Below, in pieces: positions 7,584-17,089 of a stretch of 64,000 nucleotides of DNA. The translations under genes were made by a program, and so were the position numbers. A model generated the notes under the pieces. The model was not told where the DNA came from, ran no database searches, and worked only from the letters and a program-made list of their open reading frames with translations. The stretch comes from CAYOWQ01 sp964407695. GTDB lineage: Bacteria; Planctomycetota; Phycisphaerae; Phycisphaerales; SM1A02. The DNA is taken from contig CAYOWQ010000008.1 in NCBI GenBank assembly GCA_964407695.1, positions 1 through 64,000 on the forward strand. The letters run 5' to 3'. The first letter of the stretch is position 1. The number at the start of each line of letters is the position of its first letter.

Positions 7584-10500
7584 TCAGCGTGCGGCCAAGA
7601 GTTGAGCGGGTTCGATGCGGCGAACACCTTCAACCAACGCCACGGTGGCGAGTTTGTGGACCGGGATTCGGGCCACCACAACTTTGACGACCGGGGACTG
7701 GTCGATGACTGTGGCGCCTTCGCTTTGAATCCGGTCGATGATCTGCGGGCTCAATGAATCGAGACCTATTGAGACGAGGACACCGGCGGAATTCGTGTCG
7801 ACACCGTCGAAGACGTTCGTCGGGTCCACAGCGATGCCGACGTCGCTCACAATGAGGATCGAGAGGAGGCGGTCATCGAGGCGGCGGCGAAGGGTATCAA
7901 GCGTTGACTGCCGGGACTGCTTCAGCGCTGCTTGCTGTTCGGCAATCTCAAATCTGAAGGCAAGCCGAGCCTCGGCCTCTGCCCGCAGCTGGCTGAGCTG
8001 TACGCCCCGGTGCACGGAATCCTTTCCAGGGTCAGCGATGACATTGGCGAGTTTGGCCGCGAGGGCATCGGCAGGCTGCCACGCGCAAAGCTGCTGCGCG
8101 AGGGCGATGGCGAGTCGTGGCGGACCGAGATCGTCAAGGGCGATGACGGCAAGGACGACGTTTTCGGGCAGGAGTTGAATCTCGCCTTCGGACTCAGGTG
8201 AGATTCCAAGAAGGCTGCGAACGAGCGGGTCGGAAAGGACGCCAAATCCTGCGTCGAAGAGGAGATGAGAGGCGTCGGCGCCCGGTGCTTCATACCGATC
8301 GACAATGCGTTCTCGATCAACGGTTTCCCGATCGTCCTGCAGTTGGCGATTCCCATCGACCTCTTCAACTCTTCCGGAAACAGCCCCTGGCTTGTCGGCC
8401 GCCCCGCGAAGCGAAAGCGTTGACGAGTTTGTCGTGACGAAGTGGATTTCTCCGCCGCCGAGTCCACCGCCTCCCCCACCGCCGGATCCGCCAAGCGTAG
8501 CCTTCTTGACACTCTCGGCACTCGGCGCGCCGATTCCTCCTGCCGGTCCCGAGGCATCTGCGCGCCCCGATGCGAGCCATGGGAAACTGATCGTGCCGTC
8601 GCCGGTGCTGCCCGCTTTGGTCTTCTTGTCGTCTCTCGACTCGGCGGCAGCAGGTTCGACAAGCCCAAAAGCCATGGAGGAATTCGTCACTCTGAATGAC
8701 TCGCCGGCTGGTGAGGCCGGTTTTGGTGGCGGCGGAGACGATGGAGCAGCCTGGACCGGGGTGTTGGCGCCTCGGCCATTGACGGACTTCGACATCTCAC
8801 CCGAATCTGCGGGCGTCAATTCTCGACCGGCGGATCTTGGCGCGAACTCGATACGGCCTCGGCTTGTTGTCGCGGGGGCTGGATTGGCCGCTACCTCGTT
8901 CGAGCCCCCATTTGTGTCTTCGCCGCAAGGCTCGCCTTCGTCGACATCGCTTGCAGGAGCGGGCAATGATGGTTGCGGTTGCGCGCTCACAGCGTCCGAG
9001 TGCTCTTCCTTTCGGTTCTCGGCGGGAAGGACCTTCCGTTCGTCGCCAGCGGGCATGCGAGTTGGATCGGCAACGGGGGACGGCTCCGCGGGAGCGCCAG
9101 CGGGAGGAAGCTTCTCACCCGCAGCTCGTAGATTCAAGGCCTGATCGCGGTCAGACTCGGGCGCATGCTCAATGAACCCTCCCGTAACGGGAATCGCGCT
9201 GAGGACCGGTACAGTCGCGGACAGTCTATCGGACAGAGAATCTCTCGATCGTGCGAGGTTTACATTCAGCCCTGCATCGACGAACCGCGATGAGGTTTGC
9301 GGATCGAAATACCACGCAGAATTTTCAGAAACGCCATTGACCCCTGCTGTTCGAATGAGGGTCTCGCCGAGCTGGAACGTATTGACGGAATGATCACTCG
9401 GTTCAATCGAATAGGCACCACCGGAGACGATGGACTTGAGTTCAATAGCCTTGTCGGCCAGGCGCTGCTGAATGCTCTGCCAGCACTCACCGCCGAAGAA
9501 GCCTTCCCAGCGGGTGCCTTCGGGAAGCTCGATCGGCACCTGGACGAGCACCGGTCGACCGCCGACGGTGACGCGACCGCGTTCGACGGCGACAAAGCTG
9601 GTGTATGGCGTCATGATGCTGTAGTTCACGCCGAGATTGATGATTTCAGCGCGGACATCCGGCGCCAGCGATTGCTGTTCCACTTCGGCCATGTGGGGTG
9701 CGAGCACGCGATCGACCTCAGCCCGGGCCCAGAGCGCTGGGAGCATGTCGTTGGGCGTGGGAGCGGAGAGATCGATGTCGAGCGTTCTGGCCCATGGACC
9801 CGCGCCGGTGCGGCCGGACACGGTGACCGTGCCACGACCAGTGCTGGTATAACGGCCGTGCAGGACGAGGGGGGATTCATCAAAGAGGTCGGGGAGCAGG
9901 CCGGCGGGCGTGGGCCCGTTGCCAGAGACCAGTTCGCTGACGTGTAGATTTTCCGAGAACTTCACATCGATGTCGGTGAGGACCGGGGACTTGATGCGGC
10001 GAGAGAATCGCTCGACGGCGGCATCGGCATCGGACTCGAGCTGTACGAATTCGACCGCGCCGCGGCCGGCAAGGGCCATCTGTTCGAGGAGGAAACGATT
10101 GACGCTGTTGCCGATACCGAAGGAGAAGACACGGGTGGTCAAGGCGTTGTCGCGCACGGCCTGAATGATCTCCTGATCGTTGCCGACCATTCCATCGGTG
10201 AGAAACATGCAGATGCGGGTGGGCGCGAACTGCTCCTTCGGCTCGAAGGTCGCCTTCGAGACCATCAGCACGCGATCGCCCTGGCGGGTCTGCCAGGTGC
10301 CGCTGAAGCGGAAGGCAGTGCCCGGGTTCGCCTGAGGCAGGGCGACGGATATGTCGGCCTTGATGGCGAGATTCGGAGCGATCCGGATGAGCGAGTAGGC
10401 AGCACCGGGCACCGGCTCGATGGAGTCGGAGGTGACGCGGAGTTCGATGTTCCGGCCGTCGGCGGGGAGGTCGGCGAGCGCCTTAGGGGTGAGCACGGGG

Positions 10501-12392
10501 ATGGAGCCGGCACGCTGGACGAGGGCAGCGCGAATGGCTTCCATCATTTCGGTACCGCCGTTGCCGGATTGGTTGGCAACGAAGGCCCGAGCGGCGTTGA
10601 GGTTTTCGGGAGTGGCAGGCCGGGGATCGGACCAGAGAATGTGGGTGGCGCCGGCAAAGGTAATGACGTTGAACGTATCACCCGGGCGCACCGCGCCCAA
10701 GGCGCGGGCCATCACATCCTTCGACTTTTCGATGGGGAAGCCGGACATGGAGCCGGAGGTGTCGACCACGAAGATCAACTCTCGCGGCCGGACCTGGTCG
10801 TCTTCGACCCGGTCGGGCGGCTTGAGGAAGAGCGTGAAGAATCCGTCAGTGCCAGTGGTTGAGTCTTCCAGCGTGCCGGTGATGTTCCGTTGAATCTCCT
10901 GATTGGCACGCGGGTACGCGAAGACGCCTTCCTGAATTCCATCACCCTTAGTTCGCCATGTGAGAACGAAGTCCCGGTTTGGGATTTCCGCAGCATTGGC
11001 GAGCCGATAGCGCACCTCGGACTGATCGACGCCGGGACGGCCGTCTGTCGCGATCTGGTGATTGACCGAGTTGATTCCGGTCACGAGGACATCGGGGCTC
11101 CCGGTGTCGATTGAAATATTGAGACTGATGTCGTGGCCGGCCCGCATCGGCGGCTTGACAGGCGTCGGCGTGATTCGACTGGCGTCGGGGACCTGATCCG
11201 TATCGGCCGCAGAGCCCCCGCCGGAGCGATCAAGGCCGCCAGAGCGGCCGAGATCGACATAGAACCACCGGCCATTGATCTGGCCTGAGCCATCCTGATA
11301 GAGCTGACCGTTTTCGACAGCGCCGCTGCCGTATCTGGCGGCGAAGGTGGCGAGGACACTTGGCCCCTGCAGATCGCGCGAGGCCCAATATTCGTTGCGC
11401 GGGGGTTCGATCGCCGTCGCGCGGGAGAGAGCGGAGGCGAGCTGACCGACACCGATTGGGACAGTGTTGTCGTTGGCTCCGGCGATCTGGTACGTCGCCG
11501 GACCGAGTAGGACAACGCCATAACGTACGGTGAGGCCCGGCGGCAGTGAAGCCAAAGAGGAGGAAGTCGAGCCCGGGATGTAGCGAGGTTCGACGACCAT
11601 GGGGAAGTCGAAGCGGTATTCACCGTCGACGGCTTGAAGCGTCTCGACGTAGCCGATATCGACGGTGACGGTGGCGCCGGGTTCGATGTTGGCCACGGAC
11701 TGGGTGAAGATGTTGGGTCGTTCCTGCTCGAGCAGGCTGGCGACATAGCCCGATTCGCGGGCGGATTCATAGATCCGCCGGGCTTCGTTGCGTTCCTTCA
11801 TCTCACCCACGATCACGCGATCGCCATCGGGACCGTGGACGGTCATGGTCATGCGATCCACGGCCGCACGATGACTGAGCGGAAACGTGTAGACGGCTTC
11901 GACCTTCGCGGCGTAGGTATTTTCGAAAACCTGCCGCACATTCACCCGCGTGAAGGGCCCGGCCACATGGACATCGACGGCGGTGTGCTTGAGGGGGCAC
12001 GGCCCGACAAGCTCGCCTCGCGCATTCATCGCGTCGAGCCGACCGCCTTCGGCGGCCTGAATCACATCACAGGCCGAGGCGGAGGAACTGCCATTGGGAA
12101 GCAAGAATGCCACGAGAATGGCGAAGACCGCGGTGCAGGCTCCAACTCGCATCCACACACCGGATGCGAAGCTGCGGATCCGTCGAAGCCCGGGGGCGAG
12201 GGAACGGCGGCGCGCCGACGGGGTGGGCGATACGGATTGCGGCCGAGGACGGGCGAAGTCAGTGGACGCAAGCGTGGAGAGAAGCCGATCGCGGCCGGCC
12301 ATGGCTCGTTCGCGGTTTTCGGTGTGCCAGGCCTTGAGCAGGTGATCGAGGTCGTCGGCACCGTGCTTGAGGTTTTCGTCTTGAGGCATCAT
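7584..12392 (-). CDS. 1602-aa membrane-anchored VIT / von Willebrand A protein paired with an ECF sigma factor
   Basis: A 1602-residue protein. Residues 1-78 are soluble and charged (DDLDHLLKAWHTENRERAM), followed by one membrane segment at about 79-99, so the bulk should be outside the membrane. A VIT domain follows (about 125-255, with TRVNVRQVFENTYAAKVEAV and PGATVTVDIGYVETL). A vWA domain starts near 538 with an intact MIDAS motif DTSGSMSG; a segment of about 95 residues (roughly 627-723) is inserted before FLTDGMVGNDQEI. After about residue 1000 come Pro/Ser/Ala-rich linkers, a Gly run near 1280 and a C-terminal helical and alpha/beta region with no recognised family. The ATG overlaps the sigma gene's stop by 4 nt. 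The layout matches a transmembrane anti-sigma partner, but no named anti-sigma domain is visible; that role is inference. Confidence 0.88.
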   Translation of the reverse strand: MMPQDENLKHGADDLDHLLKAWHTENRERAMAGRDRLLSTLASTDFARPRPQSVSPTPSARRRSLAPGLRRIRSFASGVWMRVGACTAVFAILVAFLLPNGSSSASACDVIQAAEGGRLDAMNARGELVGPCPLKHTAVDVHVAGPFTRVNVRQVFENTYAAKVEAVYTFPLSHRAAVDRMTMTVHGPDGDRVIVGEMKERNEARRIYESARESGYVASLLEQERPNIFTQSVANIEPGATVTVDIGYVETLQAVDGEYRFDFPMVVEPRYIPGSTSSSLASLPPGLTVRYGVVLLGPATYQIAGANDNTVPIGVGQLASALSRATAIEPPRNEYWASRDLQGPSVLATFAARYGSGAVENGQLYQDGSGQINGRWFYVDLGRSGGLDRSGGGSAADTDQVPDASRITPTPVKPPMRAGHDISLNISIDTGSPDVLVTGINSVNHQIATDGRPGVDQSEVRYRLANAAEIPNRDFVLTWRTKGDGIQEGVFAYPRANQEIQRNITGTLEDSTTGTDGFFTLFLKPPDRVEDDQVRPRELIFVVDTSGSMSGFPIEKSKDVMARALGAVRPGDTFNVITFAGATHILWSDPRPATPENLNAARAFVANQSGNGGTEMMEAIRAALVQRAGSIPVLTPKALADLPADGRNIELRVTSDSIEPVPGAAYSLIRIAPNLAIKADISVALPQANPGTAFRFSGTWQTRQGDRVLMVSKATFEPKEQFAPTRICMFLTDGMVGNDQEIIQAVRDNALTTRVFSFGIGNSVNRFLLEQMALAGRGAVEFVQLESDADAAVERFSRRIKSPVLTDIDVKFSENLHVSELVSGNGPTPAGLLPDLFDESPLVLHGRYTSTGRGTVTVSGRTGAGPWARTLDIDLSAPTPNDMLPALWARAEVDRVLAPHMAEVEQQSLAPDVRAEIINLGVNYSIMTPYTSFVAVERGRVTVGGRPVLVQVPIELPEGTRWEGFFGGECWQSIQQRLADKAIELKSIVSGGAYSIEPSDHSVNTFQLGETLIRTAGVNGVSENSAWYFDPQTSSRFVDAGLNVNLARSRDSLSDRLSATVPVLSAIPVTGGFIEHAPESDRDQALNLRAAGEKLPPAGAPAEPSPVADPTRMPAGDERKVLPAENRKEEHSDAVSAQPQPSLPAPASDVDEGEPCGEDTNGGSNEVAANPAPATTSRGRIEFAPRSAGRELTPADSGEMSKSVNGRGANTPVQAAPSSPPPPKPASPAGESFRVTNSSMAFGLVEPAAAESRDDKKTKAGSTGDGTISFPWLASGRADASGPAGGIGAPSAESVKKATLGGSGGGGGGGLGGGEIHFVTTNSSTLSLRGAADKPGAVSGRVEEVDGNRQLQDDRETVDRERIVDRYEAPGADASHLLFDAGFGVLSDPLVRSLLGISPESEGEIQLLPENVVLAVIALDDLGPPRLAIALAQQLCAWQPADALAAKLANVIADPGKDSVHRGVQLSQLRAEAEARLAFRFEIAEQQAALKQSRQSTLDTLRRRLDDRLLSILIVSDVGIAVDPTNVFDGVDTNSAGVLVSIGLDSLSPQIIDRIQSEGATVIDQSPVVKVVVARIPVHKLATVALVEGVRRIEPAQLLAAR

Positions 12393-13027
12393 GACAACGT
12401 GACCTCCTTCATGAGGACGCTGAGCCGTTCCTTTGCTCGATTGAGCAGCTTGTAGAAGCCGCTGCGAGAGATACCAAGAGCCGTGGCGGCCGCTTTGACC
12501 GGATCGGTCTCGAGGTAGTAGAGATGGATCGCCAGTCGTTCATCCTCTGGAAGCTTTTCCAGGGCGTCATCGAGCCGACGCATGCGCTCGTCTTGAACCA
12601 CTTTGTCGAGGGCGACGGCCGCGTCAGGCCGATCGAGCATGCCGGAAATCATGGCGTTCTCCTCGTGGTGCCTTCGGCGGGCGTGTGATCTACGCCGCTC
12701 AGAGCAGACAAAGCGGGCGATGGTGTAGAGCCAAGGCCGGAATCCTTCGGGGCGTTCGAGCCGATCCAGCGTGCGGAAGGCGCGGATGAACGTTTCCTGT
12801 GTCGCATCTTCTGCCTCCTCGAGCCCTCGGCCCGAGACACTTCGACGGCAGATTGACAGCACCACCGCTGCGTGGCGGTCATACAACCGCCCCGCGGCCG
12901 CGTGGTCGCCGCAGCGCCATGCTGCGACGTCGAGCGAGTCAGCCGCTTCGTCGCTCACTGCAGTAGGAATGGCCGGCGGAGGCGGAGTGTCTCCGGTGAA
13001 TTCAGGATTCTCGGACGGGGTGTTCAC
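12389..13027 (-). CDS. ECF-type RNA polymerase sigma factor
   Basis: A 212-residue group IV sigma factor. Region 2 is visible as AAGRLYDRHAAVVLSICRRS and EDATQETFIRAFRTLDRL, followed by GFRPWLYTIARFVCSERRRS; region 4 follows with LEKLPEDERLAIHLYYLE and the helix-turn-helix AAATALGISRSGFYKLLNRA. The first about 30 residues are a Pro-rich extension. Its stop overlaps the start of the VIT/vWA gene by 4 nt, the arrangement usual for ECF sigma and anti-sigma pairs. It is separated from the upstream FG-GAP gene by a stem-loop terminator, so the promoter must lie at about 13028-13072. Confidence 0.93.
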   Translation of the reverse strand: MNTPSENPEFTGDTPPPPAIPTAVSDEAADSLDVAAWRCGDHAAAGRLYDRHAAVVLSICRRSVSGRGLEEAEDATQETFIRAFRTLDRLERPEGFRPWLYTIARFVCSERRRSHARRRHHEENAMISGMLDRPDAAVALDKVVQDERMRRLDDALEKLPEDERLAIHLYYLETDPVKAAATALGISRSGFYKLLNRAKERLSVLMKEVTLS

Positions 13028-13072
13028 GGCAACATCATCGCGAAGATTCGGAGCTGCGGCGATTCAAATTGA

Positions 13073-13102
13073 CCACAAGCCCGCGTTTCCGCGGGCTTGT
13101 GG
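13073..13102 (-). terminator. Perfect 13-bp stem-loop downstream of the FG-GAP gene
   Basis: The arms 13073-13085 and 13090-13102 are perfectly complementary (13 bp, GC-rich core AGCCCGCG) around a 4-nt loop. It lies 31 nt past the stop of the minus-strand FG-GAP/dockerin gene. The run after it on the minus strand is weak (AATTT), so the intrinsic terminator call is moderate. Confidence 0.6.
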
Positions 13103-13132
13103 GTTACAACCATCTCCTTCAGAGTTCTGTAA

Positions 13133-14839
13133 TCAGGACCAGGCCGAGAGGAGCAGGCCGAGGTCGGCACCATCTACGGTGCCGTCGCCACTCAGGTCGG
13201 CCACGGGATCACCGGAACCCCAGGCAGCCAGGAGCAGGCCGAGATCGGCTCCGTCGACGATTCCATCGCCGTTGAGATCGCCGAAGACGTCAAGGCCTTC
13301 GACCTCAAACATCTTGGGACGCCCGGTGCCGAGATTGCCGTTCCAATCGACGGCCGTGACGTAATAGGAAACCGTTCCACCTTCATTGATCACGGGGATT
13401 GAGCCACGCCACATGCTATTGCCGTCCCAATCCATCTCAACGACCTGCTCATCCCCGCCGTTGAGTGACCAATGCAGGAAGACACCCTTGTCGTGGAAAC
13501 CACGGTCGCTGGTGTGGCTGTCATAGATCACGACACGTACCGGGAACGGACCGTCGCCGGCCGTTGCGGGGTGAATCAGGTCCATGTTCACGATGACCGG
13601 AGGAATCGTGTCGATGGGGGCGGGGGTTGCGCCGGCGTCAGTTCCGACGTAGATCTTGTTCTGGAACGACCCCGATTCGCCCTGGGCGGTGACGATATCA
13701 AGGCGACCATCACCGGTGAAGTCCGCGATCACGACGTCGAGCGAGGAGTCAACACCCGCGGTCAAAGCACCGGCGACGAGATTGAACTGTGGGTTGGTTT
13801 TCGCACCGTTGTTGCGGAAGACGCGCTCGCCGCTGGATGCCAGCGATCCAACGATGAAATCGAGGTCGCCGTCATTATCCATGTCGAAGAATTTACTGTC
13901 GTTGTCGTCGGCAGAGGGGTTGCCGTTGACCTTCGCAGAGATGTTCGTGAAGGCGCCGTTGCCGTTGTTCTCGAAGAGTTTGTCGACGCCGCCTTCAGCC
14001 GAGAGGAGGTCGAGGTCGCCGTCGCCGTCGATATCGCCCATGTCGAATGAATAGCTGCTGCCGTCGGCCGGGAATGCAACGTTCGTGAAGACACCGGCCC
14101 CGTTGTTTTTCCAGAGCTTGGTCGCTGCATTTCGGCTCACGACCACCAGATCGAGGTCCAGATCGCCGTCCACATCGCCAAAGATGGCGTCCTGCTGATC
14201 CGAGATGTTTCCGGCCGGGATCTGGCTGGCGCTGACGTCGGAGAAGAAGCCGCTGCCGTCATTCAGATAGAGCTTCGGCGGACCGCTGCCGAACCGATTC
14301 GATGCCCCGCTGTTGCAGAGGAAGAGGTCAAGGTCGCCGTCATTATCGACATCACCGAACTGGCCACGGGCGCTGGAGAGCGTCTGCGCAGGGAGGCGGC
14401 TGGCGGTCTCATTGGAGAAGAAGCCGTTGCCGTCGTTGACCAGAAGTTGGGGTTGCTTATTGAAGTCGTTGGCGAGGATCATGTCCCAGTCGCCGTCGCG
14501 ATCAATGTCGCCGAATTCGACACCGCGAAACCAGCCGGTCAGCCCGCCAGTGCGGGCATCGGTCTCGTCGGTAAAGGTTCCGGAACCGTTATTGATCCAG
14601 ACGCGGGCCTTCAACGCCGCGCCCTGTGAACTGAATCCTTGACCGTTGGCCCAGACCAGATCAAGGTCGAGGTCGCCATCAATGTCGACGACCGACGCCT
14701 GATTCGTGTAGTCGTTATTCGGAAGCCCGGCGAACTTGGTGGCAGTCTGATTCACGTACTGCTGAGCCGACGCAAGTCCTGCGCAGACGGCCGGCGCAAG
14801 GGCAACAATCGCGATCCTAAACATGTGGGGTTGAGACAC
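13133..14839 (-). CDS. Secreted FG-GAP/VCBS-repeat protein with C-terminal dockerin-like repeats
   Basis: A secreted protein of about 568 residues. A signal peptide (FRIAIVALAPAVCAGLASAQ) is followed by at least seven FG-GAP/VCBS blades of the form DIDGDLDLDLVWANG, FGDVDNDGDLDLFLCN and DFTGDGRLDIVTA, giving a calcium-binding integrin-alpha-like propeller. After a linker (about 425-510) come two dockerin-like EF-hand repeats, GDLNGDGIVDGADLGLL and SGDGTVDGADLGLL. The start is taken as GTG at 14839 because AGGAGG (14849-14854) sits 9 nt upstream of it; the ATG at 14824 would be 24 nt away and the ATG at 14899 lies before the Shine-Dalgarno. Its ligand is unknown. Confidence 0.88.
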   Translation of the reverse strand: MSQPHMFRIAIVALAPAVCAGLASAQQYVNQTATKFAGLPNNDYTNQASVVDIDGDLDLDLVWANGQGFSSQGAALKARVWINNGSGTFTDETDARTGGLTGWFRGVEFGDIDRDGDWDMILANDFNKQPQLLVNDGNGFFSNETASRLPAQTLSSARGQFGDVDNDGDLDLFLCNSGASNRFGSGPPKLYLNDGSGFFSDVSASQIPAGNISDQQDAIFGDVDGDLDLDLVVVSRNAATKLWKNNGAGVFTNVAFPADGSSYSFDMGDIDGDGDLDLLSAEGGVDKLFENNGNGAFTNISAKVNGNPSADDNDSKFFDMDNDGDLDFIVGSLASSGERVFRNNGAKTNPQFNLVAGALTAGVDSSLDVVIADFTGDGRLDIVTAQGESGSFQNKIYVGTDAGATPAPIDTIPPVIVNMDLIHPATAGDGPFPVRVVIYDSHTSDRGFHDKGVFLHWSLNGGDEQVVEMDWDGNSMWRGSIPVINEGGTVSYYVTAVDWNGNLGTGRPKMFEVEGLDVFGDLNGDGIVDGADLGLLLAAWGSGDPVADLSGDGTVDGADLGLLLSAWS

Positions 14840-15013
14840 CGTTTCTTTCCTCCTTCTGGGAGTGTTTGGACAACTGGACAGCACCACAGCCCGCTCCAAC
14901 TGGCGTTGGGAGGCCGTTCCTACTGCCTAGAACATACCATCAGAACTCTCTGGCGGACAACGGATTTTTCCGTTTCCGGAAGGATTCGCCGAGCATCGAT
15001 TACCCTAGAGACC

Positions 15014-17089
15014 ATGGATTACCCGTCGATTCTCGGACCTCTGGCGAATTTCGCTGCCGTTCGAGCGGCCGTGTACTCGCTCCTGAATCGATGGATTGCC
15101 TTGATTCCCGCGATGGTTGCTGCCGCTTCGGTCGCTGCTGGTTCCAAACAGAACTCAAACGATTCGAACTTTTATCAGCAGATCGTTGAAGCCAATGAAT
15201 TGCTTTCGAACGACGATCAGAATGTGCTCTCGGACTTTCGCGGCGGCGTGTACGTCTCACCGGCGCGACTTCAGGAAGCATTTGATCACTTCAGACCGCT
15301 GATGGATCTGGCGCAACGGGCGAATTCGCTGCCCCGTCAGCACATCGGATGGGATGAAGGTTTTGGCGTCCTTCTGCCACACCTGGGCATCCTGCGCACG
15401 ACAGCGCGGGCATTCTCCGCGCAAACCGAACTCGCCCTGCGCAGAGGCGATGCAAAGGCTGCGGTGGCGGCGTCGAGATCTAACATCGAACTCGCGAAGT
15501 ATGTCCGAGAGGATGGGTTCATCATCAGCTCCCTCGTTGGACAGGCCATCTGCAGCCTTGCCGATAGCGACGTTGGCGCGATACTCGAATCAGGTCAGAT
15601 GAGTCCTGAGATCGCCCGGGATTGCATGGACCTCTTCCAAGACTTCTCCGGTCATGATCCATTCAACTACGCTCAGCGTTTGCGCGACGAAGGCGCTGGG
15701 ATTTCGTCATGGATTGAGAAGCAATTGGAAACTGATGCCGGCGATGAATTGCTAGAGGCGATAACGGAAATCGATGGAGGCTCGGTCGGCAAATTGAGCG
15801 AAGAGGATGTCATTCAAGACCTGCCGCTCTATGAGGAAGCGATGAATCGTGCGGCGGATGTCCTCGATATCGCCGACCCCGACACCGCACAAACGGCATT
15901 GAAGAATCTGGAGGATGACCTTGAAGCAGGAAAGTATGGCAAGTTGGCCGGATTGATTCTGCCGTCGGCTGGCCATCTCCTGAAGCGGAGGCTCCTCGCT
16001 GAACAGCAGATTGCTAATCGGCTGGAATTGCTTCAGGGAATCATTGACGGCCGCGTTGGTCCGGGGACGTTTGTGAACGCCGCGAGGCTGTATTTGCGGG
16101 TCTACGAGGCGATCGAGTCGCTGGACGACGACCGCCGCGAGGCGGTGCTGGCGCTGGGGCGTGGGACCGATGAGGGCGACGTTGATCTGGCTGCGGCAAC
16201 GCTCGTTGCATCGTATGACTCGATCTTGGAGCCGCTGGGTCGTGCAGCAAGGATCGAGAAGTGTGTGTTTCCAGAATCGTCGACCGCGATCAACCTGCCC
16301 CAGCCTGCGGGATTTCTTGAGGCCGGACGATTTCTTTTTGCTGATGCGCGACTTGCGGTTCGCAATGGTGACCTTGACATCGCGTCACACCGACTCGGCA
16401 CACTGTATCGCATGATTCGACATGCCTCCGATGATGACTCCTTGTTCACGTCGCTTGTGGCCTCGCAGCTTTGCCGTGAGGCCCGAACGGTAATTGCTCC
16501 TCTGATCGCCGCAGACGCGTTGAATGATTCGCAGCGCGATGAGATTGTTTTCGGAATCGCGCGAATTCATCGATCGGATCCGTTCGGGTTCATCCACGCG
16601 GGCAAGCTGGCCCGCTTGCAAGCCGACCAATGGGTAGAGTCGCTGCCTGACTCGTTGGTCCGCGATACCCTCGCCCGGCGACTCGAACCGGCCGGACCAA
16701 GCGCAGCTCTGGACCTCACAGCCGTGCGGGATGCCCAGTTTCTTCTGACGTACTATCCCAGTGCGATTGCGGATGTCGGCCGCCTGGCGGAGCGCCTCGA
16801 TGGGGTGATCAACGTCGAGAATCTCCTCGCGCTGGCTGGGCGCGATGCTGAATACCCGAAGTCGCTCCATGATTGGATGCTTGATCGGACCAAGCCGGTT
16901 CTGCCGGTACCTGCGGGAGGGATTGCCGATGTGAACCATCAGGAGGAAGAAGCACCTCGGGTGCTTCTCGAGGCGGAGCGAGGGTTTGAGAAGCGGCTGG
17001 AATCGATTCTCGTGGGAATCGCGCCTTCGGAGCCACCGCTAACGGATGAACCGGATGCGGCCGAGGTCGGGGATGAGCGTTCGCCCTGA
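15014..17089 (+). CDS. Hypothetical helical protein, 691 aa
   Basis: Not recognised. The start at ATG 15014 (MDYPSILGPLANF) is preferred over a longer frame beginning at 14639, which would run through the oppositely oriented FG-GAP gene. One hydrophobic segment, IALIPAMVAAASVAAG (about residues 33-48), may be a membrane anchor or late signal peptide. The rest is Ala/Leu/Asp/Glu-rich and helical, and two halves look related: 'RANSLPRQHIGWDEGFGV...ELALRRGDAKAAVAASRSNI' resembles the later 'FLEAGRFLFADARLAVRNGDLDIASHRL', and both are followed by a LVGQAIC/LVASQLC helix, suggesting an internal duplication. This fold resembles planctomycete proteins with TPR-like helical repeats. The 3' end overlaps the convergent lepB-like gene by 51 nt. 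Confidence 0.7.
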   Translation: MDYPSILGPLANFAAVRAAVYSLLNRWIALIPAMVAAASVAAGSKQNSNDSNFYQQIVEANELLSNDDQNVLSDFRGGVYVSPARLQEAFDHFRPLMDLAQRANSLPRQHIGWDEGFGVLLPHLGILRTTARAFSAQTELALRRGDAKAAVAASRSNIELAKYVREDGFIISSLVGQAICSLADSDVGAILESGQMSPEIARDCMDLFQDFSGHDPFNYAQRLRDEGAGISSWIEKQLETDAGDELLEAITEIDGGSVGKLSEEDVIQDLPLYEEAMNRAADVLDIADPDTAQTALKNLEDDLEAGKYGKLAGLILPSAGHLLKRRLLAEQQIANRLELLQGIIDGRVGPGTFVNAARLYLRVYEAIESLDDDRREAVLALGRGTDEGDVDLAAATLVASYDSILEPLGRAARIEKCVFPESSTAINLPQPAGFLEAGRFLFADARLAVRNGDLDIASHRLGTLYRMIRHASDDDSLFTSLVASQLCREARTVIAPLIAADALNDSQRDEIVFGIARIHRSDPFGFIHAGKLARLQADQWVESLPDSLVRDTLARRLEPAGPSAALDLTAVRDAQFLLTYYPSAIADVGRLAERLDGVINVENLLALAGRDAEYPKSLHDWMLDRTKPVLPVPAGGIADVNHQEEEAPRVLLEAERGFEKRLESILVGIAPSEPPLTDEPDAAEVGDERSP

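Noticed and set aside
13133..13300. Cellulosome component
   Set aside because: The dockerin-like tail is shared with non-enzymatic surface proteins in this window and no cohesin or glycoside hydrolase is present.
14639..15013. N-terminal extension of the 691-aa protein
   Set aside because: It runs antisense through the start of the FG-GAP gene and its Shine-Dalgarno, and its composition differs from the rest of the protein.
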